A stretch of 64,000 bases of DNA. Source: Streptomyces sp. NRRL WC-3618. Lineage in GTDB: Bacteria > Actinomycetota > Actinomycetes > Streptomycetales > Streptomycetaceae. Position numbers and translations under genes: made by a program. The stretch covers positions 39,266-103,265 of the forward strand of contig NZ_LGDW01000002.1 of assembly GCF_001280005.1 (NCBI RefSeq), given 5' to 3'. Below are positions 1 through 8,463 of the stretch, one piece after another. The notes below the pieces were generated by a model. That model ran no database searches and was not told the DNA's origin. It saw nothing but the letters and a program-made list of their open reading frames with translations. Each line of letters opens with the position of its first letter. The stretch's first letter is position 1.

Positions 1-690
1 GTGCCACAGGTCGCCCTCGCCGGGATCCTGGAGCCTGCCTACAGCATCGCCGGCGACAGCTTCGACTACGCCCTGAATGACAACATGCTGCACGTGGCCG
101 TGTTCGATGCGATGGGCCACGGCCTGGATGCCGCCACCATGGCGACGGTCGCGGTCGGCGCCTACCGGCACACCCGGCGCGCCGGGGTCGGCCTGTCCGA
201 GAAGTACGTGTACATGGATCAGGCCATCGCCGAACAGTTCGGCCCCGACCACTTCGTCACCGCCCAGATGATGGACCTGGACATCACAACCGGCCAGCTG
301 CGGTGGGTCAACGCGGGCCACCCCCCGCCGTTGCTGATCCGCGACCGTCAGGTCCTGCGGCGTCTGGACAGCCCGCCCACCCTGCCGGTCGGCTTCGGCG
401 GGGAGCGCCCGCAGATCAGCGCATACACACTCCAGCGCGGCGACCGGCTGCTGTTCTACACCGACGGTGTGATCGAGGAACGCGACGCGGAAGGAGAACC
501 GTTCGGCGAGGAACGGCTCATCCGTTGTGTCAACCTCGCAGATCACTCCGAAGTGGGAGTGCGGGCCGAGGCGCGTCGGCTCTCCCGCACCCTGAGGCGG
601 CAGCGGGGCGGGCGCACCAGCGACGATGCGACCATCCTCATGGTCGAGTGGCGTGGCGGCACCGCGGACCACATGGCCGCTCTGGAGTAG
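1..690 (+). CDS. PP2C-family SpoIIE/RsbU-type serine phosphatase, 5' end outside the window
   Basis: The reading frame is open at the first base, so upstream domains (often PAS or GAF sensors) are probably missing. The 229 residues seen are one PP2C/SpoIIE domain. GDSFDYA (about residues 18-24) and FDAMGHG (35-41) carry the metal-binding aspartates, followed by the NAGHPPPLL loop (about 101-109), FYTDGVIEER and the terminal DDATILMVEW (208-217). Family knowledge: these metal-dependent enzymes dephosphorylate anti-anti-sigma factors in partner-switching cascades controlling stress sigma factors. No anti-sigma or anti-anti-sigma gene is visible next to it, so its target cannot be inferred here. 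The first base triplet GTG is more likely an internal valine than the true start. Confidence 0.85.
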   Translation: MPQVALAGILEPAYSIAGDSFDYALNDNMLHVAVFDAMGHGLDAATMATVAVGAYRHTRRAGVGLSEKYVYMDQAIAEQFGPDHFVTAQMMDLDITTGQLRWVNAGHPPPLLIRDRQVLRRLDSPPTLPVGFGGERPQISAYTLQRGDRLLFYTDGVIEERDAEGEPFGEERLIRCVNLADHSEVGVRAEARRLSRTLRRQRGGRTSDDATILMVEWRGGTADHMAALE

Positions 691-716
691 ACGGATGGCG
701 ACGGCCCGGCACCGAC

Positions 717-845
717 GACCAGGTCGTGATCAGCACTTGCTTCCAGCGGTTGCGCTCGTGATCTCGCATCCGTCCACTGCCTTCGTTGCAGATGCCGACC
801 TTCGCGGCACCCAACCCGATGTGGACCATCAAGTACAGGACGGCG
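717..845 (-). pseudogene. Remnant of a small nuclease-like hypothetical protein
   Basis: On the minus strand a short stretch reads LYLMVHIGLGAAKVGI followed by SGRMRDHERNRW. This resembles the core of small actinobacterial proteins with a GIY-YIG/MUG113-like fold (a 'KVG...HERHGW' pattern). It has no plausible start, and its frame continues into unrelated arginine-rich sequence on both sides. I treat it as a fragment. The assignment rests on a remembered motif pattern only. Confidence 0.25.
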
Positions 846-959
846 GGCGGACCCGGCTTGAAGCCAGGTGGCGTTGTACCAGTCGCCGTGCTCGCGGCGG
901 CGGTAGTGGGCGCGCCGTCCCGGCCGGTGGCCGAGACTGCTGGGATCAAGCGATTCCTG

Positions 960-1434
960 AGGGTGTTCGCGCGAGGCCGCGGCTGCTCTGAAGAACGCCG
1001 CCGCCACCGTCGCCAGGCTGACCGTGCCGCCGTCCAGCAGCCTGACGCCGATGACCGCGGACTCCGGCACACCGTCGAGCAGCGCGCCGAGTGCGAGCGC
1101 GGTCCCGGATCCCCCTGCTCGGCCTCCGAGGGCTGTGCCTGTGCCCGTTGGTGACCGGAGCGTTTGCGGTGACGCCCTCCACGCCGGGCCGGCCAGACGT
1201 TGCCCCCGGTGTAGGCGAGGGCGCCGATGAGGGTACCGGCGACCGCGGCGCGAGCCCTGCCTGCTCGTACGCCTCCCCGACCAGTTCGAAGGACACCGCT
1301 GAGATCAGCACGCCGGCCCCGAAGGCCATCACGGTCGCGATCACCTTCTGCGGCACCCGTAGCCCGTACCCCAGCGCGGCACCGAGCAGCAGCGCCGAGC
1401 CCGCCACAGCCCCCATGTCCAGCCTGTACACCAT
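960..1434 (-). pseudogene. Decayed ZIP-family metal/cation transporter
   Basis: From the ATG at 1434 the frame reads a membrane helix containing AGSALLLGAALGYG and VIATVMAFGAGVLISA, then SFELVGEAYEQAG, typical of the first helices of ZIP-family permeases. After about 1240 the similarity moves to a second frame (TLIGALAYTGGNVWP), and near 1100-985 to a third (ALGALLDGVPESAVIG, then GGTVSLATVAAAFF). The conserved helices are therefore all there but spread over three frames, with the C-terminus lost. At least two frameshifts or small deletions have destroyed a gene that would have encoded a polytopic inner-membrane protein. No frame is open across the whole stretch. Confidence 0.6.
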
Positions 1435-1775
1435 CAGCCATGCCGACCCGCGTACCCGCCACGGCTGAGGATCAGCCGGTGCTGTCGGGCGGCGGCGTCG
1501 CATGCGGTGACCGTCGACCGGTATTCGGGGACCGAGATCGTCTGCATCGTCGTTGGCCAAAGGGGTACGCGCACCTGGCACCACCCCCGCCCGAGGAATC
1601 GAGAGCACCCTGAGCGAGCGCGACCCGGAAGCCTGTGCGGCTGCTGCTCCGCGCGCCGCGCGAGCGGAGGCGGGCGAGAGTGGGAGAAGTCCCGAATAAC
1701 CGGACACCCGTCCCGACACCGCCGAACGGGCGACGACCTTTCACCGGCGCCCCTACCCGAAGGAGAACAACCCTG
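1435..1775. other. Intergenic stretch without a recognised gene
   Basis: About 340 bases between the ZIP remnant and the next gene. I see no protein-like frame. The end carries the ribosome binding site of the following gene (AAGGAGAA about 1760-1767). Confidence 0.5.
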
Positions 1776-2120
1776 ATGGCCACCGTGTCTCTCACCGGAG
1801 CGTCCAAGGAGGACTCCGCCACCATCTTCGAGGTGCTGCGCACGGCATTTCCCACCGACCGTCCCGCCGGGGACGTGCTCCAGGGACAGCCGGGCGACCG
1901 CTCCGCCGTGTGGACGGCGGAGTTCGAGCCGACCCAGGAGTGGATCCCGACCGGGCCCACCCCGCTGGAGGGCCCGGTCGCCGCGACGATCCAGGGCGGC
2001 TATCTGGCCGTGGACCGACTCCGCGAGGCGCTGAGCGCCGCGTTCGACGTGCAGGAGCGGGGCACCGCGTCGGGAGACCAGGAGAAGGAGATCGACCTGC
2101 GCCTCGGGACGAAGAGGTGA
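1776..2120 (+). CDS. Hypothetical 114-residue protein
   Basis: The ATG at 1776 follows a good AGGAG site (1761-1765). The longer frame from 1635 has an arginine/proline-rich head that looks untranslated. The product starts MATVSLTGASKEDSA and is acidic, with alternating short hydrophobic segments and a charged tail ending EIDLRLGTKR. It has no signal peptide and no membrane helix. I do not recognise a domain. The gap to the luciferase-like gene downstream is 60 bases on the same strand, so the two may be cotranscribed. Confidence 0.6.
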   Translation: MATVSLTGASKEDSATIFEVLRTAFPTDRPAGDVLQGQPGDRSAVWTAEFEPTQEWIPTGPTPLEGPVAATIQGGYLAVDRLREALSAAFDVQERGTASGDQEKEIDLRLGTKR

Positions 2121-2180
2121 CGAGCCGGGAAACCGCGGGAAACCGAAAGCGCGGAGTCGACCCACTAGGAGAAGAGCGGC

Positions 2181-3146
2181 ATGGTGCAGATCGGGTACAC
2201 GATGATGACCGAGCAGGCCGGCCCGCGCGAGCTCGTCGGCCATGTGGTCGGCGCCGAACGCGCCGGTTTCGACTTCTCGGTCACGTCCGACCACTACTTC
2301 CCCTGGCTGACGTCCCAGGGACACGCCCCCTATGCGTGGAGCGTGCTCGGTGCCGCCGCGCAGGCCACCGAACGCATTCCCCTGATGACATACGTGACGT
2401 GCCCGACGACCCGCTACCACCCGGCGGTCGTCGCCCAGAAGGCCGCCACCGTGCAACTCCTCTCGCAGGGGCGGTTCCGCCTGGGACTCGGCTCCGGTGA
2501 GAACCTCAACGAGCATGTGGTGGGCGGCGGTTGGCCGGCCCCGCATGTCCGGCTGGAAAGGCTGGAAGAGGCGGTGGAGATCATCCGCTCGCTCTTCGCC
2601 GGGGAGAACGTCAACCACCATGGTGACCATTTCGACGTCGAGAACGCCACTTTGTGGGATCTGCCCGACGCGCCCCCGCCGATCGGTGTCGCCGTCTCGG
2701 GTGACCGCTCGTGTGAACTCGCCGGCCGTCTCGCCGACCTGGTGATCGCCACCGAACCCGAGCCGGACCTGATCTCCGCGTTCGACCGCCACGGCGGCGC
2801 GGGAAAGCCCAAAGTCGGCCAGCTGCCGATCTGTTACGACACCGACCGTGACGCGGCGATCGCCCGCGCCCATGAGCAGTTCCGCTGGTTCGGCGGCGGC
2901 TGGCCGGTCAACTCCGAACTGCCCGGACCTGCCGCGTTCGAGGGTGCCACCCAGTTCGTACGGCCTGAGGACGTGGCCCGGTCCATTCCCTGCGGGGACG
3001 ACGTGGACGCCGTCGTCGAGGCGGTACGCCCCTATGTCGAGGCGGGGTTCACCGAGGTCGCCCTGGTCCAGATCGGCGGCGACCACCAGGAACCGTACAT
3101 GGAGTGGGCCGAGCGGAAGTTGCTGCCGGCCCTGCGTGACCTGTGA
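2181..3146 (+). CDS. LLM-class F420-dependent oxidoreductase (TIGR03557-like)
   Basis: A 321-residue luciferase-like TIM barrel. It begins MVQIGYTMMTEQAGP and shows the landmarks of the F420 glucose-6-phosphate dehydrogenase-like subfamily: the SDHYFPW segment after strand 2, YVTCPTTRYHPAVVAQ, and the FRLGLGSGENLNEH cofactor-phosphate loop. Family members transfer hydride to or from coenzyme F420 on varied small substrates; the substrate here is unknown. An AGGAGAAGAG site lies just upstream of the ATG. The HAD hydrolase follows after only 19 bases, so both probably share a transcript. Confidence 0.85.
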   Translation: MVQIGYTMMTEQAGPRELVGHVVGAERAGFDFSVTSDHYFPWLTSQGHAPYAWSVLGAAAQATERIPLMTYVTCPTTRYHPAVVAQKAATVQLLSQGRFRLGLGSGENLNEHVVGGGWPAPHVRLERLEEAVEIIRSLFAGENVNHHGDHFDVENATLWDLPDAPPPIGVAVSGDRSCELAGRLADLVIATEPEPDLISAFDRHGGAGKPKVGQLPICYDTDRDAAIARAHEQFRWFGGGWPVNSELPGPAAFEGATQFVRPEDVARSIPCGDDVDAVVEAVRPYVEAGFTEVALVQIGGDHQEPYMEWAERKLLPALRDL

Positions 3147-3165
3147 GAGGGCGAGGGCACCCGGG

Positions 3166-3837
3166 ATGACCACGAAACGCGCCGCGATCTTCGACGTCGA
3201 CGGGACGCTGGTCGACACCAATCACCTCCACGTCGTCACCTGGTGGGAGGCGTTCCGCCAGGCGGGCCACCGGGTCCCGATGCGGCAGATCCACCGTGCC
3301 GTGGGCCTCAGCGGCGGCGACCTTTTGGCCCACCTGCTCGGCGACGACCGCGCCCCGGAGGAGGACGAACAGCTCGCCGCGGCCCACCACGCCCTCTACG
3401 CGACGTACTTCGAGCGGCTGCCCGCGCTGGACGCGGCGGGCGACCTGTTGCGCGCACTGGCCGAGCGGGGCTGGGGAATCGTCCTGGCGACATCGGCGGG
3501 CGGAGCGGAACTCGCCGCGCTGCGACGGGCCATCGGCGCGGACGACGTCATTCTCGGAGCGGCCGGCGCGGACGACGTGGCCGAGGGCAAACCCGCCCCC
3601 GACCCCGTCCGGCTGGCCAGGGAACTGGCCGGGGTGCCGAGTGAACGGGCCGTGTTCGTCGGAGACACCGTCTGGGACATGAAGTCCGCCGCACAGGACG
3701 GGGTGGCTCCCGTGGCGGTGCTGTCCGGCGGGATCCCGCGTGCCGACCTGGAGGCGGCCGGCGCCCACGCGGTGTACCGGGGTCCCGCCGATCTCCTCGG
3801 ACACTTGGACTCGAGTGTCTTTGCCGGCCTGGAGTGA
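3166..3837 (+). CDS. HAD-superfamily hydrolase (beta-phosphoglucomutase/phosphatase type)
   Basis: The ATG at 3166 gives 223 residues. Motif I is FDVDGTLVDT (residues 9-18), with the nucleophile Asp10 and acid/base Asp12. Motif II is VLATSAGG, motif III the lysine in EGKPAPDP, and motif IV VFVGDTVWDM, so all four HAD motifs are intact. A helical cap (about residues 20-90) places it in subfamily I, as in phosphoglycolate phosphatases and PGM-like phosphatases. The substrate cannot be read from sequence. It is likely cotranscribed with the upstream oxidoreductase. An opposite-strand frame across both genes is a codon-bias shadow. Confidence 0.85.
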   Translation: MTTKRAAIFDVDGTLVDTNHLHVVTWWEAFRQAGHRVPMRQIHRAVGLSGGDLLAHLLGDDRAPEEDEQLAAAHHALYATYFERLPALDAAGDLLRALAERGWGIVLATSAGGAELAALRRAIGADDVILGAAGADDVAEGKPAPDPVRLARELAGVPSERAVFVGDTVWDMKSAAQDGVAPVAVLSGGIPRADLEAAGAHAVYRGPADLLGHLDSSVFAGLE

Positions 3838-3895
3838 CCTGGCCCCGGGGCCGTACGCGATCAGCCCGTGATGAGGACCGAGCCGTCCGGCCTCG

Positions 3896-4495
3896 TCACG
3901 ACGGGGGAGGCGTGGGCCCGGGGGCGGGGCGGACGAAGACGATCTCCTTCGCCGTGGTGATCCGGGCGCCCATGTTGCGCTCCATCATCTCCAGGGCGGC
4001 GGACTCCAGACGCGGATGGATGGACGCGACGGCGTCCCTGGGCACCGTGACCCCGAGATGGCGGATGTGCGCGTCCAGGGCGGAGTAAAGGACACACTGC
4101 TCGGTGACCTGACCGCTCAGCACTATGTGCCTGACGCCCAGTCGCGACAGGAGGTAGGACAGTGGTGTCTCGTAGAAGGCGGAATGGCGCGCCTTGACCA
4201 CGAAGAGTGACTCGTCGTCCGGCGTTATCGGCTTGATCAGGTCGGCGTGCGGTCCGGACAGCGCGGTGTCCACGAGCTCTCCGTGGTGTGAGCGCCACAG
4301 CCCGAAATTGTCGTTCGCGTAGATCACCGGCACATCCGCGCTTCGGGCCCGGCCGATCAGTTCCGCCACGACGGGTACGACACGTTCGGCGGACCGTACG
4401 AGCAGCTCGGCGTCCTCGTGTTCGTACGTGTTGATCATGTCGACCACGACGAGAGCGAGTCCAGCCGTTGTCGTCGTGCCTGTGGGCCGCTCCAT
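3896..4495 (-). CDS. Isochorismatase-family cysteine hydrolase
   Basis: A 199-residue protein with the complete catalytic triad of the family: Asp19 in VVVDMINTY, Lys101 in VVKARHSAF and Cys134 in GQVTEQCVLYSAL. It lacks the aryl carrier domain of siderophore isochorismatases, so it is more likely an amidase or nicotinamidase-like hydrolase. The gene is convergent with the HAD hydrolase gene (58 bases between stop codons) and ends in a proline-rich tail (PAPGPTPPPS). No pathway partner is adjacent. Confidence 0.85.
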   Translation of the reverse strand: MERPTGTTTTAGLALVVVDMINTYEHEDAELLVRSAERVVPVVAELIGRARSADVPVIYANDNFGLWRSHHGELVDTALSGPHADLIKPITPDDESLFVVKARHSAFYETPLSYLLSRLGVRHIVLSGQVTEQCVLYSALDAHIRHLGVTVPRDAVASIHPRLESAALEMMERNMGARITTAKEIVFVRPAPGPTPPPS

Positions 4496-4733
4496 GGTTT
4501 CGCCGCCCGTCGTGTGCTGTCAGGGCTGTTCGGGGACGCGGTGCCGAGTACCCGGTGCGCCGAGGGGTTTAACAAGGCCCTCCGTGATCTGGTCGGTGCT
4601 CCAGTTCCGGCTACCGGCGGAATTCGTTGACCTGCGGAAACGTAGCTCGTGATGGGTGGATCCCCCGTGTTGAGGTCTGAGGGTTCCCGGGTGGACTTCC
4701 CTACGTCGACGTCGTCCGTTGGCTCCTCGGGCG
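4496..4733. other. Intergenic region between two minus-strand genes
   Basis: About 240 bases with no convincing coding frame. It presumably carries the promoter of the isochorismatase-type gene. I see no operator-like palindrome. Confidence 0.4.
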
Positions 4734-5540
4734 TTATGCCGGACCGCCGTCTGATGGTGTGCCCGTGGCGCGCCGGACGGGGAACATCGTTGGGATCGGA
4801 TCGTTCGTGAGGAAGTCGACAATGAGCTGGTTGACCTGCTGGGGCTTCTCCATCGCCAGCGCGTGAGAGGTTCCCGGGACGACGGCCAGTTCGGAGTCGG
4901 GAATCGCGCGATACAGGGCGATCGTGTGTTCGAGTGTGATCAGGTCGTCGTCGCCAACGAGGACGAGGGTGGGCGCGCTGAGGCGAGCCAGGTCCTCGGT
5001 GGAGATGGTGGGCTGCGTGCGGATCATGTCGGCCATCTTGTTCACGACGACCGGCCAGTGGGCGGCGCCGTCGGGCGACGCGACTTCGTACATCCCGCGG
5101 AACCCCGCCATGGCGGGAGCATCCGCCGACATGTTGTCCAGCATCGCCGGCGCCGCGGAGCTCTCCGGGGCGGGGAGGAAGTTGGCCCCCATGGCCACAA
5201 CCTTCCGAACCAGGTCGGGGCGGGCGATGGCGACGAGTAGGGCGACGATCCCGCCGTCGCTCCATCCGACGAGATGGGCCGGGCCGCCGACGACCGACTC
5301 CAGGAAGGCGATGGTGTCATCGGCCATGTCCTGGTACGAGAGCGGCCCTTCAACGTCGGGCGTATGCCCGTGCCCGCGACGCTCGGGCAGGAACAGGCTG
5401 TACCTCGCCGCGAGGGCGGCCCGCTGGGCCCCCCAGATCTCATTTGTGCACAAGCCGCCGTGAAGGAGGAGCAGCGGGTCACCGGCGCCCTCCACCTCGT
5501 ACCACGTCTTCACGCCGGGTAGCTCCACGTATCCGCTCAT
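4734..5540 (-). CDS. Alpha/beta hydrolase
   Basis: 268 residues from the ATG at 5540, which has a GGAGAGG site upstream; a GTG at 5573 would add 11 residues but lacks a good site. The catalytic triad is visible: nucleophile Ser94 in VGWSDGG, an acid in VLVGDDD (about 197-199) and His226 in PGTSHALAM. The oxyanion motif is LLLLHGGL. The LPERRGHGHT segment is typical of small esterases and haloperoxidase-like hydrolases. No signal peptide, so cytoplasmic. Substrate unknown. Confidence 0.8.
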   Translation of the reverse strand: MSGYVELPGVKTWYEVEGAGDPLLLLHGGLCTNEIWGAQRAALAARYSLFLPERRGHGHTPDVEGPLSYQDMADDTIAFLESVVGGPAHLVGWSDGGIVALLVAIARPDLVRKVVAMGANFLPAPESSAAPAMLDNMSADAPAMAGFRGMYEVASPDGAAHWPVVVNKMADMIRTQPTISTEDLARLSAPTLVLVGDDDLITLEHTIALYRAIPDSELAVVPGTSHALAMEKPQQVNQLIVDFLTNDPIPTMFPVRRATGTPSDGGPA

Positions 5541-5752
5541 CGCCACAAGCCTCTCCAGAGTGCTGCCGTTCACCCTCAGTCTCCGCAGCCGATTGAATCA
5601 CCCGAACGCGACAGTGCGGCTGAGCGCCCAGGTGTGTTCACGCCTGCTGTCTTTTGCTGTCGACCTGGCTGCCGGGAATCGAGCAATGCTCACTACCTGT
5701 GGATCAGTTCCGGAGGGCACGCGAAGGGCGTACCTTCCCGAATGATCCTTTG

Positions 5753-6425
5753 ATGGTCACCGAGTGGGCCGGCGTTGCGAGCGCCGGTCGGGAAGGCACG
5801 CCCGTGCTCACCGTGGTGAATGACGACGCCGCCACGCGAGACGGCTCCCTGATCGATGAGATCGTGCGCGAGGGCGCCCGCCGCATGCTGGCCGCGGCGC
5901 TGGAGGCGGAAGTCAACCAGTACATAGTCGAGTTGGCGGCCGAGACCGACGAGCGTGGGCGCCGCATGGTCGTCCGCAACGGCCACCACCGGCCCCGCAC
6001 CGGGGTGACCCCAGCCGGACCCGTCGAGGTCACCGCGCCGCGGGTGAACGACCGCCGCATCGACGAGGCCACCGGTGAGCGGAAGCGGTTCTCCTCGAAG
6101 ATCCTGCCGCCGTGGTGCCACAAGTCACCGAAGGTCAGCGAGGTGCTGCCGATGCTCTACCTGCACGGTCTGTCGTCTGGGGACTTCGTGCCCGCGCTGG
6201 AGAAGTTCCCCGCCGTGCCGCCGAGGGCGACGGCGCGGCATGCGCGACCCGGAACTGGTCGTCGGCGACGGCGCGATGGGACTGTGGCGGGCGCTGGCCG
6301 AGGTGTTCCCCGCCGCCCGCCATCAGCGGTGCTGGGTTCACATGGCCCGAAATGTCACCAACGCCCTGCCGAAGTCCGCGCAACCGGGCGCGACGAAGGC
6401 GATGCAGGAGATCTTTCCTTTGCCC
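5753..6425 (+). pseudogene. Degenerate IS256-family transposase
   Basis: The ATG at 5753 opens a frame with the IS256 N-terminal half (VREGARRMLAAALEAEV, VRNGHHRPRTGVTPAGPVEV, PRVNDRRID, SEVLPMLYLHGLSSGDF). Similarity stops near 6210 and resumes in another frame at about 6238 with MRDPELVVGDGAMGLW, then HQRCWVHMARNVTNALPKSA. Roughly 110 codons between the halves, including early DDE-domain residues, are gone, and the C-terminus after about 6420 is also lost. The copy cannot make transposase. It sits immediately before a glycosyltransferase gene lacking its 5' half, so it probably inserted there and later decayed. Confidence 0.8.
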
Positions 6426-6654
6426 CTCCTCGCCTTGCGGACAGCCGCCCGGGACTGACGACCTCGGACGCCGACGCCATGTGGCGTCGGCGGACAAGCA
6501 GGGCGATCGGGGTACCGCGATGACGGCTCGTGTCACCGGCAGCTGGCGAAGGGGGACCACCTTCCCGATCGGACCAGGCCCGGACGACTAGGCGTTTCGC
6601 GGTGTTCGCCGCCGGGAACCCGGCGGGCCCCCGACGCAGACGAGAGGAACGGAC
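6426..6654 (+). other. Degraded right flank of the IS256 copy with hairpins
   Basis: No coding frame is recognised. A perfect 10-bp-arm hairpin (CGCCGACGCC, loop ATGT, GGCGTCGGCG) lies near 6470-6493. A short imperfect dyad (GAAGGGGGACCACCTTCCC) near 6546-6566 resembles one on the left side of the element near 5722-5745 (GAAGGGCGTACCTTCCC). These may be vestiges of element ends. Confidence 0.3.
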
Positions 6655-7131
6655 ATGGGCCCGGCGCCCGATCTGCCCGGAACCCAGGTCCTCGGCTTCC
6701 TCGCCTGCGCCTCCGTCGTCCGCCGCAGCGCCTACCTGGACGTGGGCGGCTTCCACCCGGTGCTGTTCTTCGGTGGCGAGGAGACCCTGCTCGCCTACGA
6801 CCTCGCCGCCCGCGGCTGGGGCGTCACCCACTGCCCTGACGTGGTCGCCCACCACCACCCGGCACCGTCGCCCCGCAACGGCCGCTCGGCCACCGTCCGC
6901 CGCAACGCCCTGCTCACCGCATGGCTGCGCCGCCCCCTTCCCTACGCGCTCGCCCGTACCGTGGAACTGGCCACCGAGGCCCGGTGTGATCCCGACGCCC
7001 GCCAGGCCCTGCGCGAGGCCCTCGCCCGCCTGCCCGCCGCACTGGGCGCGCGTCGGCCGCTGCCCCCGGATGTCGAACATGCCGCCCGCAAGCTTGAAAC
7101 CGCGGCCGCAGCCATCGGAGCAACGACATGA
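6655..7131 (+). pseudogene. 5'-truncated family 2 glycosyltransferase
   Basis: 158 codons that align with the second half of the intact glycosyltransferase immediately downstream. Shared elements are the GGFHPVLFFGGEE block (GGFHPRLWLGGEE in the neighbour), the DLAARGWGVTHC block, the HHHP histidines and the leucine/arginine-rich tail. The GT-A nucleotide-binding half with its DDD motif is missing, so the product would be inactive. The stop overlaps the ATG of the next gene (ATGA at 7128), so the two were once a coupled tandem pair. The missing half lies where the IS256 remnant now sits. Confidence 0.75.
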
Positions 7132-8024
7132 CCGATCCCCGCACGACCGTCCTCGTCATCACCCACAACCGCCGCCCCGAACTGCTGCGTACCCTCGACC
7201 GGTTGGCCGAACTGCCGGAGCGGCCCCAGGTGATCGTCACCGACAACGCCTCCACCGACGGCACCGCCGAAGCCGTCACCCGCCACCACCCCCAGGTACT
7301 GCTGCTCTGCCCCGGCCGCAACCTCGGCGCCGTCGGACGAAACCTCGCCATGCACCAGGTGCGGACACCCTACGTGGCCTTCTGCGACGACGACTCCTGG
7401 TGGGCTCCCGGCTCCCTGACCGGGGCCGCCGACCTGCTCGACCGGCACCCCGCGGTCGGCGCGGTCACGGCACGCATCATCGTCGAACCCGACGGCACGG
7501 AAGACCCGATCGTCACCGAACTGCGCAACTCGCCCATCCCCGGGCCTGACTGGCTGCCCGGACCGGCGCTCGGCTCCTTCCTCGCCGCCGCGACCGTACT
7601 GCGCGCCGACGCGTTCCGGGCTGCCGGCGGCTTCCACCCCAGGCTGTGGCTCGGGGGCGAGGAGGAGCTGCTCGCCGCGGATCTCGCCGCCGATGGCTGG
7701 TGGCTGACATACGCCGACCACCTGACGGTCCACCACCAGCCGTCGGCCGTCCGGGACGCCACGCTGCGCCGCGCCCACGGCATCCGCAACACGCTGTGGT
7801 TCACCTGGCTGCGCCGCCCGGCCGGCCGGGCCCTGCGCCGCACCCTGAACCTCGCCCGCACCGTCCCGCGCGACACCGCCTCCCTGCACGCCTTCGCCGA
7901 GGCCGCGGCCGCACTGCCGTGGGTACTGCGCGAACGGCGGGTGCTGCCCGCGGAGGTCGAGTCCCGGCTGCGACTCCTGGAGGCCGCACAGCGCCAGTCG
8001 ACCGCCCGCCAGTACGTAGGCTGA
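7128..8024 (+). CDS. Family 2 glycosyltransferase
   Basis: 298 residues. The GT-A fold is complete: VLVITHNRRPELL at the N-terminus, TDNASTDGT (about 39-46), and the metal-binding FCDDDSWW (DDD at 87-89). A GGFHPRLWLGGEEE acceptor-side block contains the likely catalytic ED/EE pair, and a basic helical tail follows. No membrane helix, so it probably acts on the inner face of the membrane or in the cytoplasm. Donor and acceptor sugars are unknown. A polysaccharide pyruvyltransferase-like gene on the opposite strand nearby suggests a small cell-surface glycan locus. Confidence 0.85.
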   Translation: MTDPRTTVLVITHNRRPELLRTLDRLAELPERPQVIVTDNASTDGTAEAVTRHHPQVLLLCPGRNLGAVGRNLAMHQVRTPYVAFCDDDSWWAPGSLTGAADLLDRHPAVGAVTARIIVEPDGTEDPIVTELRNSPIPGPDWLPGPALGSFLAAATVLRADAFRAAGGFHPRLWLGGEEELLAADLAADGWWLTYADHLTVHHQPSAVRDATLRRAHGIRNTLWFTWLRRPAGRALRRTLNLARTVPRDTASLHAFAEAAAALPWVLRERRVLPAEVESRLRLLEAAQRQSTARQYVG

Positions 8025-8057
8025 GCGGGGCCGCGCGTCCTGGGCGGCCCCGCTCAG
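8021..8057. terminator. Bidirectional hairpin terminator
   Basis: A perfect 14-bp stem: CTGAGCGGGGCCGC at 8021-8034 pairs with GCGGCCCCGCTCAG at 8044-8057 across a 9-base loop. The left arm includes the stop of the glycosyltransferase gene, and the hairpin is 19 bases from the end of the convergent small gene, so it can serve both strands. Confidence 0.7.
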
Positions 8058-8076
8058 GGGGAGACAACGGGCGGCT

Positions 8077-8286
8077 TCAGTCGGCGTTCTCGGGGCGTTC
8101 GCCCTTCGGGCCGCGGCCGCGCTCGGTGCGAGGTCCCTGACTCTGCCACTTCGGATCCTGTTGCAGGGAATCGTTGGCGGCCTCGTTGGCGTCCTGGCCG
8201 GAAACCCCCGACTGCTCTGCCTCCTTGCGCAACCTGGCCCTCTTCGTGTCGTACTTCTTGCCTCCGGGCTCGGGCGCGATGATCAC
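8077..8286 (-). CDS. Small charged hypothetical protein
   Basis: About 69 residues. The conserved-looking part reads GGKKYDTKRARLRKEAEQSG, then a DANEAANDSLQ helix and an arginine/glycine-rich tail ending KGERPENAD. It resembles short Streptomyces proteins sometimes annotated as plasmid-stabilisation-like, but I cannot confirm this. The start is uncertain: the only nearby candidate, the GTG at 8286, is embedded in a perfect anti-16S match AGGAGGTGATC and so lies too close to it. The longer frame to 8460 has an unconvincing head. No membrane segment. Confidence 0.5.
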   Translation of the reverse strand: MIIAPEPGGKKYDTKRARLRKEAEQSGVSGQDANEAANDSLQQDPKWQSQGPRTERGRGPKGERPENAD

Positions 8287-8463
8287 CTCCTGGTGCCGGG
8301 TGCCCCACGCCTCGCAGGCAGAGACTCCCGGCACGCTGCCGACTCCGTCCACCGGCACCGCAGCCGTAGGACGGAGTACAACGTCAGGGACCAGACAGCG
8401 GCGAAGGCCCAGATCCAGCGTGCGCATCCACCGGTCGCGGCGCAGGGCGCTTTCGATCACCGG

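Noticed and set aside
1434..3221. 595-codon minus-strand frame opposite the luciferase-like and hypothetical genes
   Set aside because: It is an antisense shadow of GC-rich codons; the plus-strand genes have clear family motifs and ribosome binding sites, whereas this frame has none.
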